From positions 1,302,001 to 1,366,000 of the forward strand of contig JALRME010000002.1 in the NCBI GenBank assembly GCA_026120035.1: DNA of 64,000 bases. The letters are read 5' to 3'. A program made the translations under genes and the position numbers. This stretch comes from Coleophoma eucalyptorum (lineage: Eukaryota; Ascomycota; Leotiomycetes; Helotiales; Dermateaceae). The notes under the pieces were generated by a model that saw nothing but the letters and a program-made list of their open reading frames with translations, had not been told where the DNA came from and made no database searches. This document shows, in pieces, positions 1 through 11,049 of the stretch (position 1 is the first letter of the stretch; each line of letters opens with the position of its first letter).

Positions 1-2512
1 GATTCTATCCTCAATACAAGAACACCAAGGAAGGGCTCCACAACTTGATTACTGGCTTTAGCACTCCTCGTGGCTTCCCCAGTCATATCAACGCAGAAAC
101 ACCTGGTGCAATTCACGAAGGTGGTGAGCTTGGATATGCTCTTTCTGTTGCCTTCGGTGCTGTTATGGACAAACCTGATTTGGTTGTTGCGTGCATTGTT
201 GGTGATGGAGAGGCTGAAAGCGGACCCACTGCCACGTAAGTTGGAAATTGTTGATATAACGAATCACTAGCTAACAAATTTAGTGCTTGGGTATGTTCAA
301 GAAATCCATATCTCTAGTGCTTTAGCACCATGAGATTTTCGTTGAGGCCAATTCAGGCTTGCCAAATGTAGATTACTAACAAACCTTCTAGCACGCAGCA
401 AAATACATCGATCCTGCCGAGTCGGGTGCAGTCATTCCCATCGTTCACGTAAATGGATTCAAAATTTCTGAGCGCACTATCTACGGATGTATGGATGACA
501 AAGAGATGGTTGCACTATTCACAGGATATGGATATCAATGTCGCTTTGTTGAAGATCTGGATGATATTGTAAGTTATTCTTGACGAGCTACTACTAAGCG
601 ACGTGCTGATTTGCCAAGGATCGCGATCTCGCTACCAGCATGCAATGGGCTCTCGATGAGATTCGCAAGATTCAAAAGGCCGCAAGGTCTGGAAAGCCTA
701 TCATGAAGCCTCGCTGGCCAGTTCTGATCATGCGTACACCCAAAGGATGGAGTGGGCCAAAGATCGTAGACGGAGAGTTTGTCGAGGGTAGCTTCCACGC
801 GCATCAAGTGCCTCTAATGGCCGCAAAGACAAACAAAGGCCAATTGGCAGACTTGCAGAAATGGCTTCTCTCGTACGGTCCCGCTCAATTGTTCACCGAG
901 ACTGGCGACGTGACAGACTCAATCAAAAGTGTCATCCCAATCGAGACGCACAACAGACTTGGTCAGCGCGCTGAGACATACAAGAACCATGAGGTTTTGA
1001 ATGTGCCAGACTGGAAGAAGTTCGGAGTTGAAAAGGGAACTGAGTTCAGCTGCATGAAGGCTATTGGAGAACTTCTTGACCAAGCTTTGGTAGACAATCC
1101 AAAATCGCTCAGAATATTCTCTCCTGGTAAGTAGTATATGAATTTGCTTCGAGTATTTCTAACCGTCAATAGATGAGCTCGTCAGTAACAAACTTGATGC
1201 CGTATTCAACCATACCGGAAGAGATTTCCAGTGGGATGAGTTCTCACACGCTAAGGGAGGTAGAGTCATTGAGATACTTAGTGAACACACATGTCAGGGG
1301 TTCCTTCAGGGTAGGTTTACGACCCTATGAAGGTGCGCCGTACTGATTCAGTTTAGGATACACTCTGACTGGTCGTACTGGTATCTTCCCCAGCTACGAG
1401 TCTTTCTTAGGTATTATCCATACTATGATGGTGCAGTACAGCAAATTCAACAAAATGGCACGTGAGACTACGTGGAGAAGCGATATCTCCAGTATCAACT
1501 ACATTGAGACCAGTACTTGGACCCGACAGGAACACAACGGTTTCTCTCATCAAAACCCATCATTCATTGGTGCTGTCCTCAAATTGAAGGCCTCGGCCGC
1601 TCGCGTCTATCTTCCTCCTGATGCTGTAAGTTGTCCCCGACGCCCTACTTGCATTCGTACTGACCTGACTAGAATACATTCCTCTCCACCATTGCGCACT
1701 GTTTACGCTCTAAAAACTACGTGAATCTGATGGTTGGGTCGAAGCAACCACAACCCGTCTTCCTCTCCGTCGATGAAGCAGAGAAACATTGTCAAGCGGG
1801 TGCCAGCATTTGGAAGTTTGCCAGTACCGATGACGGGCTTAATCCAGATGTCGTCCTCGTCGGCATTGGATCGGAACTAATGTTCGAAGTCGTGGTCGCT
1901 GCCTCGATCTTGCGGAGGAATTGCCCTGAGCTCCGGGTCCGAGTTGTCAACGTCACAGATCTTATGATCTTGGAGGCCGAGACACTCCACCCTCACTCTC
2001 TTACCAATGACGAATTCAGTGCTCTCTTCACGTCCGATAGACCAATTCATTTCAACTACCACGGCTACGCGAATGAGATCCGCGGTTTGCTATTTGGACG
2101 AAAGAACCTGGATCGTGTTTCTATTGAGTCTTATAAGGAAGAAGGTAGCACCACAACGCCGTTTGATATGATGTTGCGGAATAGCGTTAGCCGTTACCAT
2201 ATTATGGAGGCAGCTGTCAAGGGTGGTGTAAAGCATAATGCAAAGGTCGCCCTAGACATGTCAACGTTGCTTGCCGACATCAAGCATCAGATTACGAAGG
2301 TTCAAGATTATATCATGGCAACCGGTAAAGGTAGGCAAACACTTTCACAACTTTTGATCTCCTCGACCTTCATAACAGTTTGCTAATGATAACCTTCCAC
2401 AGATCCTGATGGCACATTCGATGTTCCTAAGTTTGAGAATACGGTATTTGAGGGAGGCGCAAAGGACGAAGGCAAAAGTGGTTCTAAGGAGGATGGGTTT
2501 TTTGTGAATTAA
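1..2512 (+). CDS. Phosphoketolase (xylulose-5-P/fructose-6-P), 5' truncated by window edge
   Basis: ThDP-dependent phosphoketolase, which cleaves xylulose-5-phosphate (and fructose-6-phosphate) with inorganic phosphate to acetyl phosphate plus a sugar phosphate in the cytosol. Exons read as 3-235 (partial), 284-290, 392-568, 619-1126, 1173-1310, 1357-1625, 1673-2330, 2403-2512; all junctions keep one frame, giving 699 visible residues. The family is about 800 residues, so roughly the first 100-130 lie left of the window. Family signatures seen: [20 protein letters not shown] near the edge, the ThDP-binding GDGEAE motif, [23 protein letters not shown], and [20 protein letters not shown]. Near the left edge the text reads STPRGF, where I expect a glycine-rich STxGGF, a small departure. 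The C-terminal tail is charged and Gly/Lys-rich. The second visible exon is only 7 nt (see its own entry). In some fungi this gene neighbours acetate kinase; the right-hand neighbour here is not acetate kinase, and the left is unseen. Confidence 0.95.
284..290 (+). other. 7-nt microexon of the phosphoketolase gene
   Basis: The bases tgcttgg lie between an intron at 236-283 (gtaag donor, ctaac branch-like site at 271-275, ttag acceptor) and an intron at 291-391 (gtatgt donor, ctaac at 376-380, ctag acceptor). Joining GCC AC + T GCT TGG + CAC GCA restores the family sequence T-A-T-A-W-H. Skipping it would remove 7 nt and break the frame. Confidence 0.88.
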
Positions 2513-3120
2513 TACTCTGCTCTACTTTCCTTCTGATGACATCAATGGCTAGGAATCAGTAAACTTAATATTGTGAATAGTTTAAAAGGAGTTGAATTTA
2601 GTTATGGGTTCATGATCCCTCTCTATTCTGAGACAAACTCTAGCGGTCTTCCTTTGTGTGAAGTCTTTGCATCTCTTAAATGAGTGAGCGATCGATGTCT
2701 TCGTTAGACCGTTAGAGTTGAGGCAGCCACCAAGTCACAAAACTGGTTAGGTAGTTAGGTAGTGATAGTAAGAAGGCATCAGCTGCCCCACGACGAAAAG
2801 TGTGATATGGGACAAGACTTTCTAGACCCATCTTCTACCTCGCCCTTAATACTCTGAGACAAAGGGCAAAGGCAGAAGTGCCAACTCGAAACCGGCCCAA
2901 GAAAAAATAAACGTGGTCGAGCAGACAACAGCTGCATCAGCTGCCCAGCTTGTCAGCCCATCTCCCACCTACCTTACCTTAACTTAACCTTCCCTCCACA
3001 ATATAACAAAAAGGGTACTTCTAGACCACGCACCGGCGGGTCCCAGCAGAACAGTCCTGCCGCGCCATCTATGTCAGTGGCAATCCACTTCACTTTTCCC
3101 CGTTGGTGCTTCCTCATGTC

Positions 3121-3144
3121 GGTGGTGGTGGTGGCGGTGGTGGT
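3121..3144. repeat. (GGT)n-like microsatellite
   Basis: Eight triplets of GGT with one GGC interruption, in non-coding DNA. Confidence 0.9.
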
Positions 3145-3453
3145 CCTTGGTGGGGGACGAAGGGTTCCCGGAGATGGCGGGTATAGTTTTTATTATTGTT
3201 AGCTTCGGCTATGGCTGCTTGCTTGCTTGCTGCTCCTGCTGCTGTGCCCCTTTGCTTTCTTTTCTGGATGAAGATGGTTATCTGATTTTCCCCTTCTCAC
3301 CCTTTGCCCTCGCTAACTAGGTATAGTAAAAGACGGGCTGGGGGACAAGGCAAGGTAAGAAGAGTAAAGGCCAACTCGTAAAAAAGCGTAGAGTATAATG
3401 GTTTTTGATTTAATGTTGATTCTTTTGGACCCCCAGTGGGAAGTTACATTTGA

Positions 3454-3486
3454 TTTTTTTTAAAAAAAAAAATTTAAAAAAAAAAA
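3454..3486. repeat. T-run followed by two A-runs
   Basis: Eight T, eleven A, three T, then eleven A in succession. This is a rigid AT tract that could exclude nucleosomes; it also marks a likely sequencing-error spot. Confidence 0.9.
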
Positions 3487-3700
3487 GGATTATTGTGGTT
3501 TTTAATTTATTTATTTTGTGTTTTGGTTTTCGGGACCAGTCCTCGAGGGCGTTGGCATCGAGGGTGTATGTGTATGCGTGACGCATCTAGCAAACCTGCT
3601 GTGGAGTTGTGATAAGGTAGGTCACACACAGTAAGCATAGAGGGGTCGGAGAGGGGAGCAAGGGGGTAAGCTAAGGTACCCGCAAGCGCATGAGAGAGGC

Positions 3701-3720
3701 GAGAGAGAGAGAGAGAGAGA
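3701..3720. repeat. (GA)10 microsatellite
   Basis: Pure GA dinucleotide repeat, flanked on the left by related gagagaggc sequence. Confidence 0.9.
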
Positions 3721-3971
3721 TTGTGTGTCTGTCTGTATATGGTCTTTTTTACTTTATGTAGCGTGGTTTTAATCTTCCGCTCGTTTGCGTGTTAGCGCGC
3801 GCACGACGGTGGTGGTTGCTTTCTCCGGCCGCTCCTGTGGGGGGTTGGGATGGCATGAAGAAGGTATAGACGGGGCAGGATTGCTTTTGGAGTTTCGGAT
3901 TGTGCTGAAGTGGAGGGAGAGGAGAAACCCTGTGGAAAGGAGGTCAGTGGTCTGCGTTGACAGAGGCAAGT

Positions 3972-4019
3972 GATGATGTGGTAATGCGATTATGTGGTAA
4001 TGCGACGATGTGATGATGT
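3972..4019. repeat. 16-nt tandem repeat, three copies
   Basis: Units start at 3972, 3988 and 4004. The first two differ by one base (gatgatgtggtaatgc versus gattatgtggtaatgc); the third is more diverged. Confidence 0.8.
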
Positions 4020-4901
4020 GATTTCTGGGGAGGTTGTTGGGGACGTCGTGAGTACCTATGATTGAACTTCACTGTATTGTTGGATTTGTAGAGTTGGGGA
4101 TTCGGATTGGCGGGTAATTGAGGCCTATGCCAGGGGCCCCAAAATTGTATGGATCTCAAGGTAGAATTTTGAATGGACATGATAATATGTGAACTTGTAT
4201 ATTTTGTTCCCAAAATATGTGACTAAAAGTACCTATAGAACGAACCAGAAATGAACAGTGCTTACATCCGTCCTCCATCAAATCTTCATCCGAATGAGAT
4301 TGTCAGCGAAGAATGAAGCACAAGAAGAAGTGTCATTCGCAGCAACTCTGGGTATAACTTTCCACAACGAAGACGACCAAAAAAAAACAGCCACACACAC
4401 AAATGACGAACTGACTGAACTGAGTGCAGACCAGACGACTACCTTCCAACTCCCAAGTGTGCTTATACCCATTGCTAGCGGTGATTTCCATCCTCCAGTG
4501 CAAAAGGCCGTTAAAAGTTTCGATATGGACTCGTTCGAAATCGAATAATGAGGACCTCCATCCTCCCCGCAACAAAAAGTCCATGGTATATATTTGTTTC
4601 TTTGCCCCAACGCCCCCAATTGTCCGTCTACCTCCCAAATAAAAAAATGTGCGAACGCCAATGTGATATGCAATAGGTTCTTTCCCCGGTGAGTCAAAAT
4701 AATCGCCCTATGCAAGACTTGTTGAGCCTAAAAGCCCATTTTACGCCTGTTCTCGGTGCACAGATAAGACCTCCTGTGCATGAGCTATCCCAATACATCA
4801 TTATCGAAAAATGAAACCAAGAAATGTAGATTGCGCTCTCAACGAGAGTAAGAAAGCATATACAGTGAGAAAGGTTAAAAGCACGATGCGTGCGAAAGTT
4901 A

Positions 4902-5870
4902 TCAACGGCTGTTCGAGTAATTCGCAGCGTCAGCTAGGACATCCAGAGCACTCTCCATTCTGCAGACCACCGGACGACTTGAAATAGAACGGTCCACGAT
5001 GGAAACCGAGTAAGCTGGTTGAACCGGGCTGACCGGAGTACACCGACCGGCTGCATATGAGGGCTTTGTTGCGTAAAGTTGAGGGTCTACCATGGCATCC
5101 TCAGCTACGGCAATCACAGGGCGGACATCGCTCGCCGAGTATTGATGGGCGGGCTTCTTGATACCAGCAGGTCGAGTGAGGGGCGAATGAGTGCTCTGCG
5201 ATTTGCGTGGTCTGTCCTTCTCTTTGCTATGCGTCTCGTAATGTTGCCTCATGTTGTCCTTGCGAGTAAATTTCTTGTTACAGCCTGGAAATTCGCAGAC
5301 AATCGACTTCTCAGCTGTGTGGATTTTTGAATGTCGCGATGCGTGGCCGGATGTGGTGAAAGTCTTGGTACAGCCCTCTCGCTCTGCGAATTTGCATGGG
5401 TATCGTTTAGGGCCCTTTTCGGAATGCTGAGAATCGTCCTCGTACATGTCCCGGATCTTGTCGGGATAATATCCAGCTTGATTTAAAGTGTAGTGCCCAT
5501 AGTCGCCAAATAATTGCTGGCCAGGGTAAGAATGCTGAGCTAAATGGTCTGGGAGAAAGCTTGCACCGTGGTCTGAGTGTCGCCCATGGAAATCATCTAC
5601 TGGAGTTGGGGGAGTCGCGGGATGCGAAGATTCGGAATCCCGGGTGTCATAAGATCCTGAACGGACCAAGTCTGGAGTTGGGGAGGAGACAAAGCTACTT
5701 GGGGAGTAAGAAGGGTGGATTGTTTGGCTTTGAAATGTTGTGGTGGATGGAGATGAGGAGCCTTCTTCTCTGGAAAAGGTTGTCTGAGAGTCCTCGTTAA
5801 GGATGTCGACCCTTTTGCCAGACGAGTCCCTACCGGGAAGGCTCGGTCGTTTGTGCTGTTGCTCGCACAT
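4902..5870 (-). CDS. C2H2 zinc-finger transcription factor, two fingers
   Basis: Single-exon reading of 322 residues starting at ATG 5870-5868. Residues 1-150 are Ser/Pro/Thr-rich and disordered. Two adjacent zinc fingers follow: the first with a seven-residue gap between its cysteines (CKFAEREGC) then X12-H-X3-H, the second a regular CX4C-X12-HX3H finger ending KDNMRQHYETH. A basic stretch KEKDRPRK comes after, and the protein ends with an ALDVLADAANYSNSR tail. The pair TFTTSGHASRHSKIHTAEKS / KKFTRKDNM is typical of a conserved ascomycete regulator group; it may be FlbC-like (conidiation regulator), but I cannot confirm that. Expected nuclear. It lies alone, with over 6 kb of non-coding DNA upstream, which fits a developmentally regulated gene. 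An additional 5' non-coding exon is possible. Confidence 0.85.
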   Translation of the reverse strand: MCEQQHKRPSLPGRDSSGKRVDILNEDSQTTFSREEGSSSPSTTTFQSQTIHPSYSPSSFVSSPTPDLVRSGSYDTRDSESSHPATPPTPVDDFHGRHSDHGASFLPDHLAQHSYPGQQLFGDYGHYTLNQAGYYPDKIRDMYEDDSQHSEKGPKRYPCKFAEREGCTKTFTTSGHASRHSKIHTAEKSIVCEFPGCNKKFTRKDNMRQHYETHSKEKDRPRKSQSTHSPLTRPAGIKKPAHQYSASDVRPVIAVAEDAMVDPQLYATKPSYAAGRCTPVSPVQPAYSVSIVDRSISSRPVVCRMESALDVLADAANYSNSR

Positions 5871-6049
5871 GGCTGGTGGTGTTGCTGCGCACTAGGCGAT
5901 GGAACACCTGAGGTTATCGGGTGGTTGCCAAAAGGGCGACCTTTGTAAGAAAGCTAGGTTGGTAGCTGCCGTTTTGCAGGTAAGATAGGTGGAACGCAAT
6001 GTCTTGTCTTGGGAGGTGGCAGCAGTGGTTACATAGAATAGAGCTGCAG

Positions 6050-6240
6050 GTGACGATGTGCAAGTGCTGGGTGAGGGCGTGGAGGAGGTTCAGAAAAGCT
6101 GGCGTGGAGGGGAAGAAGACAGAAAGAGGTGTTTGTATGTCGAGGGGAAGAGGGACTGGAAAACAGATGGGGGTAGCGCTGGTAGAAAAGCAGAAGATGG
6201 GAATGCGCGAAGTGAGGATGGCATTGTCTAACGGAGCGAC
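6050..6240 (-). promoter_or_regulatory. Pyrimidine-rich leader/promoter stretch of the C2H2 gene
   Basis: The + strand is dominated by A and G here (for example ggaggggaagaagacagaaa), so the minus strand reads as CT-rich sequence 180-370 nt upstream of the start codon. CT-rich tracts near transcription starts are common in filamentous fungi. No exact start site can be assigned. Confidence 0.4.
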
Positions 6241-8276
6241 GCTGCTCACAGCCCAGTCAGCGGTCTTCCATGCTTAAGGCTGCGCTAATCCCGACCGGGG
6301 TATAGTGCAGGGTTGGGCAGAGCAGCAGGGGCAGGGGTTGCACAAAAAGAGGTGACCGCATGAAAGACGACAACCTAATTTCAGGAGTATTATGTCCGCG
6401 TATTCCATGCTCCCGTAAACCGAGTATACCGGCCGCCCAACGCCGGGTAATCAGGTCATCAGGGAATCAGTGTAATCAGACTTTGCACTGGTCCTATTTT
6501 CCCGTAGCTACCGCATACGCGCGCGATCAGACAATCGTTCGCCCGTGACGGGCCTCGTGATCTTGCAGCTCTGCTTGGGAGCATTGTGACGAAAACAATA
6601 TAACCTCGAATTCGCGGATTCTGCTCTCCATGGGCCGACCCAGCGTCTTCATCTAGTGTGTACAAGTTCTTCTCCACGTTTCTGAGAGTAGGAGCTACCT
6701 CCGTGCCTATTCAAAGGCAATGCAATTGTTGCGACCATGCAATTTGCCGGATGATGATGTCGTTTCGCGATCGTTCATCGATCTGCTGCGAAATCCCGAT
6801 GAATGGAGAACAACTTAACACGGCACCGCCTAACAAAGGAATGAGGTCACCAAAACCAGCCTGCACGGTGCATTCTTTCTACACCAGAACCTGAGCTTGA
6901 CGCGGCAAGTATTTCAGGGTCTTCCTTCTATTCTACTTGGTATTTGGTTGCTACTTTTAGGATTGATCTTGCCGCCTGGAATGGCTGTAGTCAGCGAGCC
7001 AACGTGATCCTGGAATGGAAGCTGAAATGGTGGTGGTTAACCCAACCACTGCTGGGCTTGTGCCAGTACCTCCCCCAAGCTGGACACTAGTCATGGCCGC
7101 CGCATGCAACATACCTTCGCAACTAGATCCAGACGTGGTTCTAAAGTTGTTCGACGGGTTTTGAGATGACAACCCTTACGATCGCCTGCTCCACTTTTTT
7201 ACTGACAGCTTCGATACCATTTCCATTTTCGGCCGTGACGTTTGCAGACGCACATGTGGGAGCTGCACTGGCGAAGGTACAGCAGAGGTAGAGCGAAGGC
7301 CAAAGAAACAGCGAATGCCAAAGAAACCGAGCTCGTGCAGCAAAAGCCCATGGAGCTCTGAACTTCGTGAGGAGCAACCGGCCTCCTCGGGACTTGAGAC
7401 ACTGCCTTGCCCGCAACATTTCCGGGACCAGTATGATTTACACCGTATACTTCCACCTTTTCCGAAGTTGTTGAGAGAAAGTATCAAGGGTTGTTCATGA
7501 CAGCATAGCTACGAAATATTGTACACAGTCAGCAAAGAAAGGGTCCACCCTTGACGATCTCGTGTCGGTAATATTCGATCTGTGGCTGAAGTTCTTTGCC
7601 AGTAACTATATGGCAGTGCTACTCAATCATTGAAATCGTCACTGGCATCATCTGGAGGGGTAGACAAAGACCCTTCACGCCACACGCTGATAACTTGACG
7701 ACCCTGATCATCACAATCTTCTCTAAGATAAAGTATTGTACGATGGTTAGCTATGCCACAATTCCCGTGACGGAGCAGCGGAGCCGGAGCTTACACCACT
7801 CACAGGAGGCATCGGATCAGAACCTGCGCCGTATGATGAGTGCTGTGAGTGGATCGGAAACCCAGTCCAAAAGCTGGTTTGATGAGGACGGAGCGCCCTC
7901 CGCATAATCACATCACCGATTTTTCTGCTGTTGTCGATCAAAAGGTCTGGACGTGGGACGAGCCAGGGCAGCGTAGCCAAAAGAGGTGAAGGGCAACATG
8001 ATAACCTGGCCTGCAGTCCCACCTCGGCTGGTTTGGCAAGGGCGCGTGTTCAAGCCGCATACCCGCGATGCGGTAGTGATGATGTTTTGGTACTTGCGTA
8101 CTTTGTGAATATTACCGTAATTATGAAAAGTGGGAGCCCAAACAGCAGCGTAAAATCACCTCGCCTCCGAGATAAAAAAAGCCACAACTGTCGAAATAAA
8201 GTTTAGGGGGGTTGGCTCAAGCTTTGACCAGGAACGATCGCCCAAATACCGTCGTGGTAACGGAGGAAGGTCCTAG

Positions 8277-8314
8277 AGAGGAAGAGAGGAGAGGAGGAAA
8301 GAGGAGAGTAGAGG
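8277..8314. repeat. Polypurine tract
   Basis: Nearly uninterrupted A/G run of gaggaa/gaggag units with one pyrimidine, in non-coding DNA. Confidence 0.75.
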
Positions 8315-11014
8315 CGGCCAGATGGGAAAGAGAGACCACATTGCCAAACCACGGTGTCGCGCACTCTCAAATTGCAACACGGAGAGTCTAGCCTCGTGTT
8401 TCCAACCCTTAATTCCCTCTTGCGATGGTGCTGGGGACGCTCGACAGTGGACGCGACTCAGGCGGGCTTTGGAAGGGCCTCTACCTGTAGCCTGTAGCAG
8501 AGTTCACCTGCTTCAGGGGAGCAACCGCATCATGGCATCCTGATTGTGAGAAACGCCCGAGCTTATAAAAGGGTCTTCCAAAGTGACATCATCGCTCCAG
8601 CAGGCAGATCGGGGTTTTGTACCTGCCATCTCTGTTCTGGACGACTAGCGGGAAAGCTAGCCAGGGCTGGTCCTGGTGGGTGTGGGTTAGCGCCAGACTT
8701 GGCCGCGACTATCAGGCAAAGCTCCCCATCGGTCATCCGCTGCTAACGTACAATCAAATCCATCAAGGCGGCCGGACAAGCTCTGCTCCATTTTCATAGT
8801 CTGCTGGTCTCCCTTGGACTTGGGACCAACACCACCACCTTTTACCGCCGACTTCTCTTTCGTTGTCTGGCCCATCATGGAGGCCTTCTCAGCTTGCTAC
8901 ACGACGGTGTGCACCCGACTGTGAGCCCTTTCACAACGCTATCCGGCGCTTCCGCTCTACCGTTCTGGCCAAACAGCCGCTGGGCCTGGGACAATAGAGT
9001 TTCCCTTCCAACAATTCGGAAAACTGGAAATTGGCTAGATGCAACAACTGAACAGCACATCTCCCCTCTAATCTCTAATGTGTTGCGGTGTAGAACGAGA
9101 TCGGATCGAGATGGAAATCTGGCCCCCTCCTGATCCCTCTCGATACCCATGGTATAAATGCCATATTGTAGCACGGTATAGCAAGAGCTTTGCCATCCAA
9201 TCTGCTTCTTAGCCATACACTCACGGTTCAGTTCACAAGCCACTGAAAGCCATGCAGAGTCCAACATCCTCTGTAAAAGGGTGTGGCTCACAAGGCACAC
9301 CCTACCACCTGAACGAGCATGTATTGGCGGCAGGTAGCTCTGTGGCTTGTAGCTCCCTGGTTGGGATTATAACTAGCCGGAACGCCACGCCTCCTCATCT
9401 TGCATGGCCTGCTCAAGTTATCAGGTATAACTTGCAGTATTGACTGGTTCTAGATCTCCCCTACGCAGATTACGATAGAAGAGTGGACATGGGGAGACTT
9501 GAGACTTTTAAAACAGAAAATTTAAAAAATAAAATAAAAGAGGAGTCTGACATCATCGCCCATTCCTTTCTCCATACTTGGCAAGGTAGCATTAAAGTAT
9601 TCTCCTCTGGTACGGTATGAAATGGGACCCACGATATGAAGAAAGGTTTCGGGTTGGCATCGGACAAATTGACAATCCTTTTCCTTTTGTCGCCCCTATC
9701 TTCTTTGATCTCTCATCGGAAAATCTCGAGGGATCTTGTGGTCAAATTCCATCCACAAAAGAAGCAGGGCAAAACAGGTTGGACGCGGCCACGAACCTAG
9801 CAAGTACATCAGATACAGCGCACACAGCGCATCCCTCCCGAGCAACCGAGCAAAAACTAGACACATCAAAATCCATACACATGTAGTGAGATTCACACAT
9901 CCATTTGATAGGCGTAGAATGGAAGCTCGATAAGGAAACTAGTAAAAGAATTGGCACTGCCCACTGCCCGCTGTCGCCCCTTCCTTCTCGATCCCTCCTG
10001 TCCCACCATTGAGACGGAAACAGGAGAGTTTTCCCAGAATCAAGGAAATGGGAAACCGGAGCATGGCAAAATTCCACCGCAACACAAAAATCCATGAAAC
10101 CTACAGGAGTCGTCTCCTTTACCGTCCCAATTAGTGCTAAGCGTGACGGTGCCAGCCCTGCGCCATGCCTTACCAATTAGGCCTTACCTTTTATTTGGCT
10201 CTTCGCGAATCGTGGAGCTTTAGATCTGCTCTTTGGAAAAGTCTATGTACAGCGAGAACCCTGTCACGCTCTAGTAGCACATCTACAGGGGAGAGGAGCA
10301 CCGTTTTCAATCAGCCTAGAGTTTTTCTCAGATGCGCTTCAGTTAGTAGTCGAGAGGACTAATCTTCTGCTGTATTGCTCCTCAGCAAAAACGAACAGAG
10401 GCGTTGTTTCACATGGCGTTGCAGAAACAAAGATCACTCTCGAGTATGGTAATGAACGGAACACCGTACCTTCCATAATAGCCGTCTCATGGAATTCCGG
10501 TAAGAGCGCAACGCCGCATACAAGAGAGTCTCCGGGACAGGTTAAAGTGCGGCTGCAAAAGCAGCCAGATGAGTGCGAGTACGAGTACAATTCGTGCCTG
10601 TGTAAAGTCATATCATGCAACGCAGCACAATCAATCCATGCAACGCCTTTTCAACTTCACTCTTTGGTCTCTGACCATTTCATTTTTGTGTTCGTTCTTT
10701 GCTTCGTTGAATGGTAACCAATTCGGTGCTAACTTCGAAGGTTGTCATCGCCTATGTTGAAGTTCTGGTCTTGCCTCACCATGCATCGGCGCCGTTCTCT
10801 TGTGAAGTTTCTATACCCATTCTCTCTTGACAGTGTCATATTTCAAAGATGGTCCCCGAGGAGCGAAGCCCGAAGGATCCCCAAAAGTTTACTGTATTAA
10901 GTCAAATGAGAAGTCACCTATTAGTGAGCACTACTAAGAAGAAACATAATCTGTGGGTATCTACCATTCTCTTGCTGGTCAAGGGATCTATGACAAACTA
11001 ACACTTCCCGTCCG

Positions 11015-11049
11015 CCCCCCCCCCGTCTGTTCGTTCGTTCGTTCGTTCG
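11015..11049. repeat. C10 run and (TTCG)5 microsatellite
   Basis: Ten C residues at 11015-11024 are followed by five TTCG units at 11030-11049. Indel errors are likely in such tracts. Confidence 0.85.

Larger units (their letters stand above)
2513..4901. other. Gene-free interval between convergent genes, rich in simple repeats
   Basis: This holds the 3' flanks of the phosphoketolase (+) and C2H2 (-) genes. Open frames are short (longest 145 codons, 4278-4715 minus), overlap one another and resemble nothing known to me. The interval carries many low-complexity tracts, listed separately. Part of 4600-4900 is probably 3' UTR of the zinc-finger gene. Confidence 0.6.

Noticed and set aside
4278..4715. 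145-codon open frame on the minus strand
   Set aside because: Cys/Trp/His-rich nonsense-like composition, overlaps other frames on both strands, lies in 3' flanking DNA, no domain.
8875..9300. 141-codon open frame on the minus strand
   Set aside because: No recognisable sequence pattern, no splice context, and opposed by frames of similar quality on the other strand.
9742..10176. 144-codon open frame on the minus strand
   Set aside because: Composition looks random and no continuation through plausible introns is seen.
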